Source of the DNA: Salinimicrobium soli
Lineage (GTDB): Bacteria; Bacteroidota; Bacteroidia; Flavobacteriales; Flavobacteriaceae
Length of the DNA: 64,000 bases
Assembly (NCBI RefSeq): GCF_048323655.1
Contig: NZ_JBLUWW010000002.1
Location: forward strand, 795,625 to 859,624
Direction of reading: 5' to 3'
Within the stretch, counting starts at the first letter, position 1; each line of letters opens with the position of its first letter. Under the pieces are notes generated by a model, which saw nothing but the letters and a program-made list of their open reading frames with translations, ran no database searches and was not told the origin of the DNA. Position numbers and translations under genes: made by a program. Positions 16,016-24,148 of this stretch are shown here, piece by piece.

Positions 16016-18238
16016 ATGAACCCCGATCCATCCTCTTCAGCAACATCACGTACTATAGGATTTTTTGGAGCGCTCGGCATTGGAGTCGGAGCCATGGTTG
16101 GGGGTGGAATCCTTGCACTTGCGGGGGTGGCCTTTGCGGTAAGCGGCCCTTCTGCAGTCCTGGCCTTTGCGCTAAACGGATTAATAGCTTTTATTACCGC
16201 CCTTAGTTTTGCTGAAATGGCTTCCGCGAATCCGCAGTCGGGAGGAACTTATACCTATGCTAAAAAGGCGCTATCGCTGCAGGTAGCTTTTGGGGTGGGG
16301 TGGATCGTGTGGTTTGCCTCGCTGGTAGCAGCAGTGCTTTACGCTCTTGGCTTTGGGGCTTTTGCGCTATTTGCACTGCAACAGATCCCGGCAGAAGGCC
16401 TTAGCAGCATCCTGGAGTTGAAAATGCTTCCGGTGCTCCTGGCCCTGGCAGCTATAGGCTACTTCGCCTTTGGCCTTATAAGAGGAACGGGCGATGGCGG
16501 GGCCGTGATCAATGTGGGTAAACTGGCCGTATTCGCTGTACTCATCGCCGGCGGACTCGCTGTTTTTGTGCAAACACCGTTCGACCGGATCACCGAAAGT
16601 CTGGACCCGTTCTTCTCCGGTGGATTCAGCGGATTGATCGCAGCGATGGGTTATACCTTTATCGCGCTTCAGGGGTTTGATCTCATTGGTTCGGCGGCAG
16701 GAGAAATAAAGAATCCGGAGAAGGTAATTCCAAAGGCGATGATGGGCACACTTGCGGTAGGCCTGGTAATTTACCTGCCCCTTCTGTTCTTCATGTCCAC
16801 CGTAGGTGTATCGACGGGGGAAAGTATTACCACAATGAGCCGCGAAAACCCTGAGACAGTTCTGGCTGTCGCCGCTCAAAATTATCTTGGGGCTTTCGGA
16901 TTTTGGCTGGTCTTGGTAGCAGGTATTTTTTCCATGTTATCTGCTTTACAGGCCAACCTCTTTGCAGCTTCACGCATTTCCCTTAGCATGGCCAGGGACC
17001 GGACTTTAAACCATCACCTTTCCAATATAAATAAGAAATATGGTACCCCGGTAACCTCTATCTGGGTGACCTGCGGAATTGTAGCCTTTCTTGTTTTGAT
17101 CCTGCCCAACCTCGCGGCAGCCGGTGCGGCTTCCAGTTTGATCTTTTTGATCACCTTTGCACTGGCGCATCTTATCATGATCCTGATGCGCAACCGCGGC
17201 TATAAGGAGAGCAAGACCTTTAGAGCTCCCTTTTTTCCTGCCCTTCCCATCGCGGGAATAGTCACCTGTTTAGGACTGGCAATATTCCAGGCCATTGTGG
17301 TACCCGCTGCCGGAATGATCGCGGTCTTGTGGCTTGCAGTTGGCGCCTTCCTCTTTGCCTCATTTTTTGTGAAAAAAGCGGAAGCTATTGAAGCGTCAGA
17401 ACAGGCACTGGATCCCGAGCTCATAAGGCTCAGGGGATTGAGTCCGCTGGTGATGCTCCCCATTTCTAACCCTGCAAATGCAGAATCCATGGTCTTTCTG
17501 GCTAATGCCCTTGCACCACCGGTAATTGGAAGGATCCTGGTGCATACTATTGTGATCCCCAGTACCGAAAAAGATGATCTTGAGAAGCGATTGCTGTCGA
17601 GCCGGGATGTGATGCAGTACGCACTTAAAGCCGCCTTTGAAGCCGGCCTGCGTCCCGAGTCCCTCACAACCATAGCCGACCATCCCTGGGAGGAAATAGA
17701 AAGGGTGGTAAAGGAACACAATTGCAGGAGCCTCTTGTTGGGATTAAGTGACCTGAATGATATTCAAACCAGCCGGAACCTGGAAAAACTGGTGAAACAT
17801 ATCAATGCCGATGTGGTGGTATTCCGCCAGCCCTTTAGCGGGTGGAAGATCACGGCGGCCAGAAAGATCCTCATTCCGGTAGCCGGTTTTGAAAGTCATG
17901 ATCCATTGCGTGCCAGGGTAGCTGCCAGCCTTTGGCGTGCCTCTCAGCCAGAGATCACCTTTATCCAGGTGCTGCCATCCGCAGCGTCTTCAGAAACAGT
18001 TCAAAAGAACAATATCAAGCTTTCCCGTTTTGCCAGTCGTATTATTCCCGGAAAGACCGGAGTGCTCATCGTTCAGAATGATGATCCTGTAGCAGAACTG
18101 GTAGCGCAGGCTTCCCGTCATGACCTTGTGATCATGGGACTGGGTAACCCCGGGAAACATCAAAAGGCATTTGGACATGTAGCACTTGCCCTGGCCGAAA
18201 AAACAGAAACAGCCCTCATCTTTATAAGTAAAAAATAA
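16016..18238 (+). CDS. APC-family amino acid permease fused to UspA-like domains
   Basis: Inner-membrane transporter. Residues about 12-455 form roughly twelve membrane segments with the APC first-helix glycine motif (GIGVGAMVGGGI) and the family stretch FAEMASANPQSGGTYTYA. Residues about 465-740 are soluble and resemble two universal-stress-protein domains (ending VIMGLGNPGKHQKAFGHVA). This APC-Usp fusion is known in bacteria; the Usp part may bind nucleotide and gate transport. Substrate not readable. No operon partner. Confidence 0.9.
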   Translation: MNPDPSSSATSRTIGFFGALGIGVGAMVGGGILALAGVAFAVSGPSAVLAFALNGLIAFITALSFAEMASANPQSGGTYTYAKKALSLQVAFGVGWIVWFASLVAAVLYALGFGAFALFALQQIPAEGLSSILELKMLPVLLALAAIGYFAFGLIRGTGDGGAVINVGKLAVFAVLIAGGLAVFVQTPFDRITESLDPFFSGGFSGLIAAMGYTFIALQGFDLIGSAAGEIKNPEKVIPKAMMGTLAVGLVIYLPLLFFMSTVGVSTGESITTMSRENPETVLAVAAQNYLGAFGFWLVLVAGIFSMLSALQANLFAASRISLSMARDRTLNHHLSNINKKYGTPVTSIWVTCGIVAFLVLILPNLAAAGAASSLIFLITFALAHLIMILMRNRGYKESKTFRAPFFPALPIAGIVTCLGLAIFQAIVVPAAGMIAVLWLAVGAFLFASFFVKKAEAIEASEQALDPELIRLRGLSPLVMLPISNPANAESMVFLANALAPPVIGRILVHTIVIPSTEKDDLEKRLLSSRDVMQYALKAAFEAGLRPESLTTIADHPWEEIERVVKEHNCRSLLLGLSDLNDIQTSRNLEKLVKHINADVVVFRQPFSGWKITAARKILIPVAGFESHDPLRARVAASLWRASQPEITFIQVLPSAASSETVQKNNIKLSRFASRIIPGKTGVLIVQNDDPVAELVAQASRHDLVIMGLGNPGKHQKAFGHVALALAEKTETALIFISKK

Positions 18239-18393
18239 AAGGAGGCCGGGAATAGTCATAAACGGAAGCAGGAATATGCGGAAAGCAGGGCAGGGGCATA
18301 AAGAGCAGGTACGGTTTCAAAAATGTTAAAAAACAAGGCCTTTTAGATTTTAAGTACCTGAAAATCATATCTTAACTGACTAATCTTTAAGTT

Positions 18394-18969
18394 ATGACAA
18401 AAAAGTACATCTTTCTGTTATTACCATTAGTCCTGTCCATCTCTCTTGGCTTGATGACCTTTTTAGGAGATATTACTTACCAAAATGAGGATTCCAAAAA
18501 GCAGGTGCTTGTTTCGAAAGAAGTCCCGTTAATGTCTAAAGCTGAGCCCGGCATACTTAGGGAAGATACCAATGTGTTACTGAGAGTAGATACCGAAAAT
18601 ATCACGGAGGAGAACTATGATGAGACCGTTGAAATGTCCGACGACCGCTCCAATCCTTCCGAAGTAAGCCGAAAACCTTCAGAACACGTTGCTTTGGTCG
18701 ACAAGAACATGAAGATCTACTGGAGAGCCGAGCCTCTGGACCCGCAATTGGGAGTAACGGTAGACGTGCTGGGGATCTTCAGGAAAACAGAAGGCGGCGC
18801 CGAGATCCTGGAAAATGTTTTTCGCGATCCCAATCAAGATGGCATTGTGATGGGAAAGATCAAGAATAAAAACATTGACGGACTGGAATACTACAATATC
18901 CTCATAAGGGTCAACGGGGAAACTCCCGAAACTTATCTAATTGATCCTAAGCTCAAGATGAGTAATTAA
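18394..18969 (+). CDS. Exported protein of unknown function
   Basis: Not recognised. An N-terminal hydrophobic segment (about 5-24) acts as a signal or anchor. It is followed by a low-complexity acidic region (about 45-95) and a C-terminal domain (about 100-190) with probable beta strands. This C-terminal part includes LGVTVDVLGIFRK and NPNQDG-like calcium-loop-type residues (DPNQDG), then YLIDPKLKMSN. It is separated from the permease by 155 bases and probably has its own promoter. Confidence 0.65.
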   Translation: MTKKYIFLLLPLVLSISLGLMTFLGDITYQNEDSKKQVLVSKEVPLMSKAEPGILREDTNVLLRVDTENITEENYDETVEMSDDRSNPSEVSRKPSEHVALVDKNMKIYWRAEPLDPQLGVTVDVLGIFRKTEGGAEILENVFRDPNQDGIVMGKIKNKNIDGLEYYNILIRVNGETPETYLIDPKLKMSN

Positions 18970-18993
18970 TATTGCCCTTTTTGGAAGGGTATA

Positions 18994-19443
18994 TCAGATC
19001 CTTTTATAAACGTAAGCAGTGTATTCAATAGTAACTCCATCCCGCTCGTAAGCTTCTCGCGGGGGGATCATCCATAGCGTATTCTTGTCGGGGAAGCGCA
19101 TTTCGTAAACAGTACCACCGAATCTTTCACTAAAGATGCGATATTTTCCCTCTTCAATTTCTTCCCATTTTATTTCCCGGTTAAAAGTATCTTCGTTAAA
19201 AATACATTCCATGCTGTTGTAGCTATAGTAATAATCACTTTCTACTAACTTTCCGTTACCGTGAAATGTAATAGTTGATTTGGCGGCGCAGTCGTTTGCC
19301 AGATTTTCCTCTTTGTCACCGGTGGAGGTCATGTCTATTATAGAATGAAAGGACCAGGTGCCCACGATCTTGTTGGACGGACTTTCTTCGGAAGAACAGG
19401 AAATAAAAAGGAAGGCTGTAAAGAGTAATAGTAATTTTTTCAT
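18994..19443 (-). CDS. Lipocalin-like lipoprotein
   Basis: Signal peptide with lipobox FISCS (Cys16). The mature domain starts NKIVGTWSFHSI, the usual opening of Bacteroidota lipocalin-like proteins, followed by a predicted beta barrel with ITFHGNGKLVES and WEEIEEGKYRIF. 149 residues, full length for the family. Ligand unknown. It is the last gene of a minus-strand run whose intergenic gaps share one palindrome. Confidence 0.8.
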   Translation of the reverse strand: MKKLLLLFTAFLFISCSSEESPSNKIVGTWSFHSIIDMTSTGDKEENLANDCAAKSTITFHGNGKLVESDYYYSYNSMECIFNEDTFNREIKWEEIEEGKYRIFSERFGGTVYEMRFPDKNTLWMIPPREAYERDGVTIEYTAYVYKRI

Positions 19444-19474
19444 CGGTTAGTTTATTGATGGGGATTAATTGGTA

Positions 19475-19494
19475 TTCAAAAATGGCATTTTTGG
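19475..19494. repeat. CAAAAATG-type palindrome upstream of lipocalin gene
   Basis: CAAAAATGGCATTTTTG, 32 bases before the lipocalin start codon, in the same register as the four copies to its right. Confidence 0.8.
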
Positions 19495-19514
19495 TGGTTG
19501 TTTGAAAACCGGAC

Positions 19515-19934
19515 TTATTTTGAGTGTACTTTCGCAGGCACAGTCTTTATATTCTTTTTGATGTAAAAGCTGATGTAATACATGAGCAACACAAAGACCA
19601 TAATATCATAACCACTGGTGATATCGGCGTTTTCTCCCTCGAACAATACTTCTGCAAAGAATTCGAAGATCACCAGCAAGCAGCCGGCGGGGACGGCAGT
19701 AAACAGGCTGCTGATCCTTAATTGAGTAATTCTTTCTGTTTCCAGCTTTTCCCTCGAAAAAATAAATAACAAGAGAGAGGCGAGGATCAGAATTTTAAAG
19801 ATCCAGCCGTGGAGGAAAGGTTGCAGTTTAAGCAGGTCCGGTTGGGCGGTATTGAGGAACCAGCCGGCAATGGCAAGAGTAAAAAGAACCAGTGCGATCT
19901 TTCTGCAGTAATGAGGGAGTAGGTGTTTGGTCAT
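19515..19934 (-). CDS. Four-helix membrane protein, unknown function
   Basis: Not recognised. Four hydrophobic segments (about 12-28, 42-59, 72-94 and 104-122) in 139 residues, with positively charged ends (N-terminal HYCRK, C-terminal KKNIKTVPAKVHSK), so an inner-membrane protein. It lies in a minus-strand run with the lipocalin gene, two small membrane proteins and a lipoprotein gene. Confidence 0.7.
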   Translation of the reverse strand: MTKHLLPHYCRKIALVLFTLAIAGWFLNTAQPDLLKLQPFLHGWIFKILILASLLLFIFSREKLETERITQLRISSLFTAVPAGCLLVIFEFFAEVLFEGENADITSGYDIMVFVLLMYYISFYIKKNIKTVPAKVHSK

Positions 19935-19957
19935 GGTGATTATCTTAATATAGTGGG

Positions 19958-19985
19958 TTCAAAAATGACATTTTTGGAAGGTCTT
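19958..19985. repeat. CAAAAATG-type palindrome
   Basis: TTCAAAAATGACATTTTTGG plus GAAGGTCT, between the four-helix protein gene and small membrane protein 1. Confidence 0.85.
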
Positions 19986-19991
19986 TTCCCT

Positions 19992-20168
19992 TCAGCTTTT
20001 AGTTTGCTTTTTCGGTCTTACAAGCCTGTACCCGTATAGTAGGGCAATTAGAAACATGATCGCTGAGATCACATAATTTTCCCTGGTAAAATGATCAAGG
20101 CCGCAAACCAGGCCAAAAGTGATCCATAGCAGGTTGGTGAGGGTGTCAATTTTTGGCAGGTTTTTCAA
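19992..20168 (-). CDS. Small two-helix membrane protein, copy 1 (TTG start)
   Basis: 58 residues, starting LKNLPKIDTLTNLLW and ending GYRLVRPKKQTKS. Two membrane segments (about 12-24 and 32-47) with a short polar turn. There is no ATG at the 5' end and an in-frame TAA lies four codons upstream, so the TTG at 20168 is the likely start. It is supported by conservation of the same TTG in the paralogue at 20935. A 12-codon frame beginning inside the upstream palindrome ends in TGA overlapping this TTG. Function unknown. Confidence 0.7.
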   Translation of the reverse strand: MKNLPKIDTLTNLLWITFGLVCGLDHFTRENYVISAIMFLIALLYGYRLVRPKKQTKS

Positions 20169-20185
20169 AGTGTTTTTTTAAAAGG

Positions 20186-20214
20186 TTTCAAAAATGACAT
20201 TTTTGAAAGGTCTT
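20186..20214. repeat. CAAAAATG-type palindrome
   Basis: TTTCAAAAATGACATTTTTG plus AAAGGTCTT, 17 bases upstream of small membrane protein 1. Confidence 0.85.
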
Positions 20215-20231
20215 GAATCTTGAATCCGGAA

Positions 20232-20687
20232 TTAGTTCCCCGGATTCATATACCCGTATTTCTTCCAGTTAGTTGGAAGCTCATTGGTGACTTCCAGTTT
20301 ATTCGAAGTTACCGTAGGTTTTACCCGTATCACCTTCACGGTATCGGTCACCGTTACTTCATGCTCACTGCGCATGTTTACCAGGTCCAGGTGGTGGAGG
20401 TTGAAAACATGTCTCCCGTTTGGCAGGTTGACTATGACGTAGTCTTTTGCACGCAATTGCCCAAGGTTTTTACCGTCCAGCACGATATTTAACTGTGAAG
20501 TGTTGTCGCCGGTGTGCAGAATATTTGCGTCATTATAGACCAAAACTTTGCCGTTGCCCAAATTGTCTAAAGTGATCTGTTCTTTATCGATTTGGACCAG
20601 GGTATGTTCTGTTGGAATGGGTCGTAATGCACACGAAGCAAAGAGAATGACTAATAAGATCGAGAGGGGAGTGGTGGAAAGTTTCAT
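20232..20687 (-). CDS. Small lipoprotein, unknown function
   Basis: I start at the ATG at 20687 because it gives a proper lipoprotein signal (MKLSTTPLSILLVILFASC, Cys19); the longer frame would add residues encoded by the intergenic palindrome. 151 residues, no family recognised. The mature part is probably beta-rich (KVLVYNDANI, LNIVLDGKNLGQLRAKDYV, LPNGRHVFNLHHLD) and may be a PEGA-like or carbohydrate-binding fold. It ends NELPTNWKKYGYMNPGN. A truncated paralogous 3' end lies at 21006-21075. Confidence 0.7.
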   Translation of the reverse strand: MKLSTTPLSILLVILFASCALRPIPTEHTLVQIDKEQITLDNLGNGKVLVYNDANILHTGDNTSQLNIVLDGKNLGQLRAKDYVIVNLPNGRHVFNLHHLDLVNMRSEHEVTVTDTVKVIRVKPTVTSNKLEVTNELPTNWKKYGYMNPGN

Positions 20688-20721
20688 TTTAAAAGATTTG
20701 AGGGTTTGATATTTATGAAGG

Positions 20722-20750
20722 TTCAAAAATGACATTTTTGGAAGGTCTTT
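20722..20750. repeat. CAAAAATG-type palindrome
   Basis: TTCAAAAATGACATTTTTGG plus AAGGTCTTT between the lipoprotein start and small membrane protein 2. Confidence 0.85.
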
Positions 20751-20755
20751 GCCCA

Positions 20756-20935
20756 TCAGCCTTTGATGTTCCTGTTTTTTGGTTTTACCAGCCTGTACCC
20801 GTTCAGTACTACAACTAAAAAGAATAAAGCTGAGATCAGGTAATCTTCTTTAGAAATATAATTCAGACCGCCTACCAGGCCAAAGATTATCCACAGGAGG
20901 CTGGTGAGCGTTTCAATTTTGGGGAGGTTTTTCAA
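20756..20935 (-). CDS. Small two-helix membrane protein, copy 2 (TTG start)
   Basis: 59 residues, LKNLPKIETLTSLLW to GYRLVKPKNRNIKG, clearly paralogous to copy 1 (identical LKNLPKI, TLT, LLW, FGLV, GL, LISA-type and GYRLV motifs). Two membrane segments. The TTG start and the overlapping upstream TGA (TTGA) are conserved. Product of a tandem duplication; conservation of the reading frame with many synonymous differences argues that both are real genes. Confidence 0.7.
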   Translation of the reverse strand: MKNLPKIETLTSLLWIIFGLVGGLNYISKEDYLISALFFLVVVLNGYRLVKPKNRNIKG

Positions 20936-20952
20936 AGTATTTTTTTAAAAGG

Positions 20953-20980
20953 TTTCAAAAATGGCATTTTTGGAGGGTCT
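20953..20980. repeat. CAAAAATG-type palindrome
   Basis: TTTCAAAAATGGCATTTTTG plus GAGGGTCTT, 17 bases upstream of small membrane protein 2, then CTTGAAT three times. Confidence 0.85.
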
Positions 20981-21005
20981 TGAATCTTGAATCTTGAATC
21001 CGGAA

Positions 21006-21075
21006 TTAATTCCCGGGATCCATATCCCCATATTTCTTCCAGTTAATTGGTAACTCATAGGTGATTTTTGCAGGT
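21006..21075 (-). pseudogene. Remnant 3' end of a second copy of the small lipoprotein gene
   Basis: Minus-strand translation reads ITYELPINWKKYGDMDPGN then stop, matching the end of the lipoprotein at 20232 (TNELPTNWKKYGYMNPGN). Everything 5' of this is missing; the sequence runs directly into the stop codon of the next gene. The following CCGGAATTAATTCC stretch is also shared with the first copy. Confidence 0.8.
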
Positions 21076-21081
21076 TCCTCT

Positions 21082-22365
21082 TTATAAATTTTCAACCGAT
21101 TCGTATTGCAGCTGAATTACCGAAGGTTCTGCATCATTTACTTTCTGAACGGCATTTTCATAATCCGCGGCAGAAGTAATGACCACTCCGTTACGATGTT
21201 CTTTAAGGGTGGAGAAAAACTTTACTTCAAACCAAACCCTGTCAAGAATTTCCTGCTCCTCGGGAGAAATTCCGGTGCTGCCATTGATCATTGCGTGCAT
21301 ATGTTTGCGGGCAATATTTTTAATGTTATCAGCTACATTACTGTCGGTAGGCAGGTTTCGGATTGCGCCAATTACAAAAAAGATCTTTCCGTAACCTATC
21401 TTTTCGACATACTCATTTCCGTATTTCAGCTTGTATAAAGCGGGATCTTCCTCATAAACTTTGGACAGTGAATCCCGTAGTTTCCAATTGTTGTAAAAGG
21501 CTTCGTACCCGTCCTCGTACTTGCCGCCACCGATCAATACACCTCTTTCGGTCACAGGATACTGTTCAATGACCGACTGGTAAAGCTCTGTGCTTACAGC
21601 AAACCTGGTGGCGAAATAATTTCCGGGATGGTAAAATTCATCGAATAAACGATAAGGGAACATAAATGATATTGGATCGGCATCGTTTTCCCAGGAAGGT
21701 GTTTGAGAAAAGGACTGATTAAGTGTGAAGTAGGAGGTTTCAGCTGCACCAAAAGGATTGGCGACCGGAACATGATTATTGGTGTTAATTCCCGCACCTG
21801 CCTGCTCCCGGTAAGCATAGTTTTCATCAAGAACAGTTTCCCCGTTATTTGTGATGGTTACATTCCGTGTTCCCTCAGCTTTATTGTAAGTGGTGAGGGC
21901 GGTACTGCTGCCATCAGCCGCAGTAAATTCGACCGAACTCAACTCTCCATCGGTATAGGTGTGAATGGCCGTACCTTCCTCGCTATAGACTGTCTTGACC
22001 CATGGAAGCCCGTTCTTATATTCGGTTTCAAACCATAAGGCTCCGTCAGGATGGTAGTATTTTGACCAGAGCGGCTCATTATCTTCACTACGGCTCACTT
22101 CCATATACAGGTGGTGCTGCGGATAACTCGCGTATACCTTAGCCGATTTAATGTAACCGTTCTCATAGTATTCGAATTCTTCGGTTGAATTTTCGGAAAG
22201 CTGAAACCGGCCCTGCTTTATCCAGCCGTTCTCGTGTTGATCAAGCAACTCGAAATGTGGAGTAGATCCTATGGAGTAGTCTGTTGGCGGAACATTGTCT
22301 TCTTTTTCGCAGGACGACAGTATGATAATTGAAAGGAGCAGAAACAGAACGTGGTTTTTAGACAC
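21082..22365 (-). CDS. Lipoprotein with YwqK/MORN-like repeats
   Basis: Lipobox LSSC (Cys19). Residues about 40-175 contain repeating beta units of the YwqK/MORN-like type (FEYYENGYIKSAKVY, YYHPDGALWFETEYKNGLP, TYTDGELSSVEF), typical of many Bacteroidota lipoproteins. The C-terminal 240 residues are unrecognised, helical and charged, with a FFVIGAIRNLP segment. Its stop codon lies only six bases from the lipoprotein remnant, so it may have replaced the 5' part of that gene. Function unknown. Confidence 0.75.
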   Translation of the reverse strand: MSKNHVLFLLLSIIILSSCEKEDNVPPTDYSIGSTPHFELLDQHENGWIKQGRFQLSENSTEEFEYYENGYIKSAKVYASYPQHHLYMEVSRSEDNEPLWSKYYHPDGALWFETEYKNGLPWVKTVYSEEGTAIHTYTDGELSSVEFTAADGSSTALTTYNKAEGTRNVTITNNGETVLDENYAYREQAGAGINTNNHVPVANPFGAAETSYFTLNQSFSQTPSWENDADPISFMFPYRLFDEFYHPGNYFATRFAVSTELYQSVIEQYPVTERGVLIGGGKYEDGYEAFYNNWKLRDSLSKVYEEDPALYKLKYGNEYVEKIGYGKIFFVIGAIRNLPTDSNVADNIKNIARKHMHAMINGSTGISPEEQEILDRVWFEVKFFSTLKEHRNGVVITSAADYENAVQKVNDAEPSVIQLQYESVENL

Positions 22366-22691
22366 AGGATTGGTTTTTTAAAAGTTATTGAAAGGGAAAA
22401 CAGTTTCCCTGATTTTCAAATTCTTTAAAGTCTTACAGGATCATGATTTTGAATCTTTATGACCTGTAAAGACCATTTTTGATCAAGAGACTTTATTATT
22501 TAGTAGGAATTTTCCCTTTTTTGTTACAAAAAGGAGGGGTGAAAGAGCCCTGAAGGGGCGCACTACGAACATCCCGTGAAGAGGGGTGATCAAAAGTGAT
22601 CAACTTTCCAATTACCGACTATTAAATCCTGAATCCGGAATTGTCTCGCTGTTAATTGTGAAATGGAGGAAGCTTTGCAGGAATGATCCCG
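22366..22691. other. Intergenic region, no clear gene
   Basis: 326 bases. Contains the imperfect palindrome TGATCAAAAGTGATCA at about 22587-22602 and presumably the promoter of the YwqK-like lipoprotein gene. No ORF with plausible composition. Confidence 0.4.
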
Positions 22692-23036
22692 TCACTTATA
22701 CCGCTTCTGAAAAGAATATGTTACCCGGAAGTCTACAAACTCTGCTATGTGCCGGTGAGCCAGCAAATGAAATCCTGCGCTGAAGTGGCGGTTTATTCGA
22801 TACTGCAAACCCCAGCGATGGAAGATGCGGTCGTAGTATGGCGTATCGTCAAACACATATACACCCAGGCGCTGACTGAACTGAAAATGACCCAGCAAAA
22901 ATTCATGACCGACCAGGAGCCCTACCTTCACCGGACTGGCGTCAATGTCCTGTCTGCGGAGTTTTTCCTGCAGCTCCCCATCATGATAGGCTTCTGCTCC
23001 TAAAGTCAGGACGGAAAGTTTAATCAAAGGTTTGGA
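22692..23036 (-). pseudogene. PagL-like acyloxyacyl hydrolase, 3' fragment
   Basis: Minus-strand frame reading KPLIKLSVLTLGAEAYHDG and ending AGFHLLAHRHIAEFVDFRV-TYSF, the C-terminal half of Bacteroidota PagL-type lipid A deacylases (outer-membrane beta barrel, family PF09411). The signal peptide and N-terminal strands are missing. The frame starts abruptly at about 23036, exactly where an unrelated helicase fragment begins on the other strand. About 115 residues remain; not expected to be functional. Confidence 0.7.
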
Positions 23037-23039
23037 CCA

Positions 23040-24053
23040 ATAAATCAGCAAAAGGGATATAAGCTCCTGAATGTAATTATTACACGGGCTAAATTCAAAG
23101 TATACCTATGTACTTCGATTCCAGAGAAAGCCTATCTAAATTATAAGAGTTATTTAGTTACCGAGGGTAACAATAAGAAAGCTGTTTTTTATGCTTATTT
23201 AGCCTATTCCAAAGCTGTAAGCGAGAATAATCATGATTTAAGAAAAGCAATCTTAAATGACCTCGCAGAAAACTCAAATGTAGAACGAATTGACTTTGGT
23301 CCAAATCCTGAAGCTGAATCTCCCTTTGAAGAAGAAGTTTATCAAGTTTTAGCCGCAAATTTTGATGAAAACAAAATCGTGCAACAACTACAATTTGCAG
23401 GATTTAGGATTGATATGGTTTACGATCCGCAATATCCGGGATTACCGAAAATCGCAATAGAATGTGATGGAGCGAGCTATCATTCAAGTAGAGAAGCCTA
23501 TTTATACGATAGGCACCGACAGAAAATTTTAGAGGATCACGGATTCGTTTTCCATAGGATTTGGAGTACGAACTGGTGGAGAAATCCAAAAAGAGAAACT
23601 GAACATTTAATAAATTTTATTAAGTCTATTGAAAATAAAGATCCTGAATTGTTTGAAGTAGAGGGGAATATTTCAGATGCTTTTACTGATAATATTGAAA
23701 TTATCAGGAATGAATTGCCTTTCAATGATCCAGAAGTTCAAAGTGATTTAATTCACGAAATGGATCAGATCGAAAGTCATAGTTTGGATATAGAAGAGTC
23801 TCCAGCCGAAGATAAGGAAAGGATAAAGGCTTACAGTAAGGTGAAAGTTAACTACCTGAATAACGGTAAAGAGATTATGGTTGAATTGGTGGAAAACGGA
23901 GCTATAAAACCGGATAATAGTAATGGAATTATGAAAATTAATATCAAGACACCCTTGGGCCAGTCTTTATTGGGGAAAACTCAGGGGGAAACGGTGAAGA
24001 TTGGGAAGCTAGATAATTATGTGGAAATAATGGAAATAATAAATAAAAATTAG
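23040..24053 (+). pseudogene. SF1 helicase with Vsr/MTES_1575-like nuclease domain, 3' fragment
   Basis: An open frame of 337 codons without an upstream start. It begins at helicase motif VI (GYKLLNVIITRAK), continues with a linker, then a nuclease-like domain (FRIDMVYDP, IAIECDGASYHSS, HRIWSTNWW) of the Vsr/REase_MTES_1575 type, and ends with a GreA/GreB-C-like segment (TPLGQSLLGKTQGETVKIG). This order fits the C-terminus of large DUF4011-type defence-related helicases. All ATPase motifs before VI are missing. A GTG at 23379 or an ATG later could still express the nuclease part, but I treat it as a remnant. Confidence 0.75.
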
Positions 24054-24148
24054 AAAAAATCTATCTCACGGTTAACCTTTCGGAGAGCCGTTGCAGTTTA
24101 ATTATTGGCGTACTGCAGGCGTTGATTTTGCCGTTGCAGAGCGTTTGA

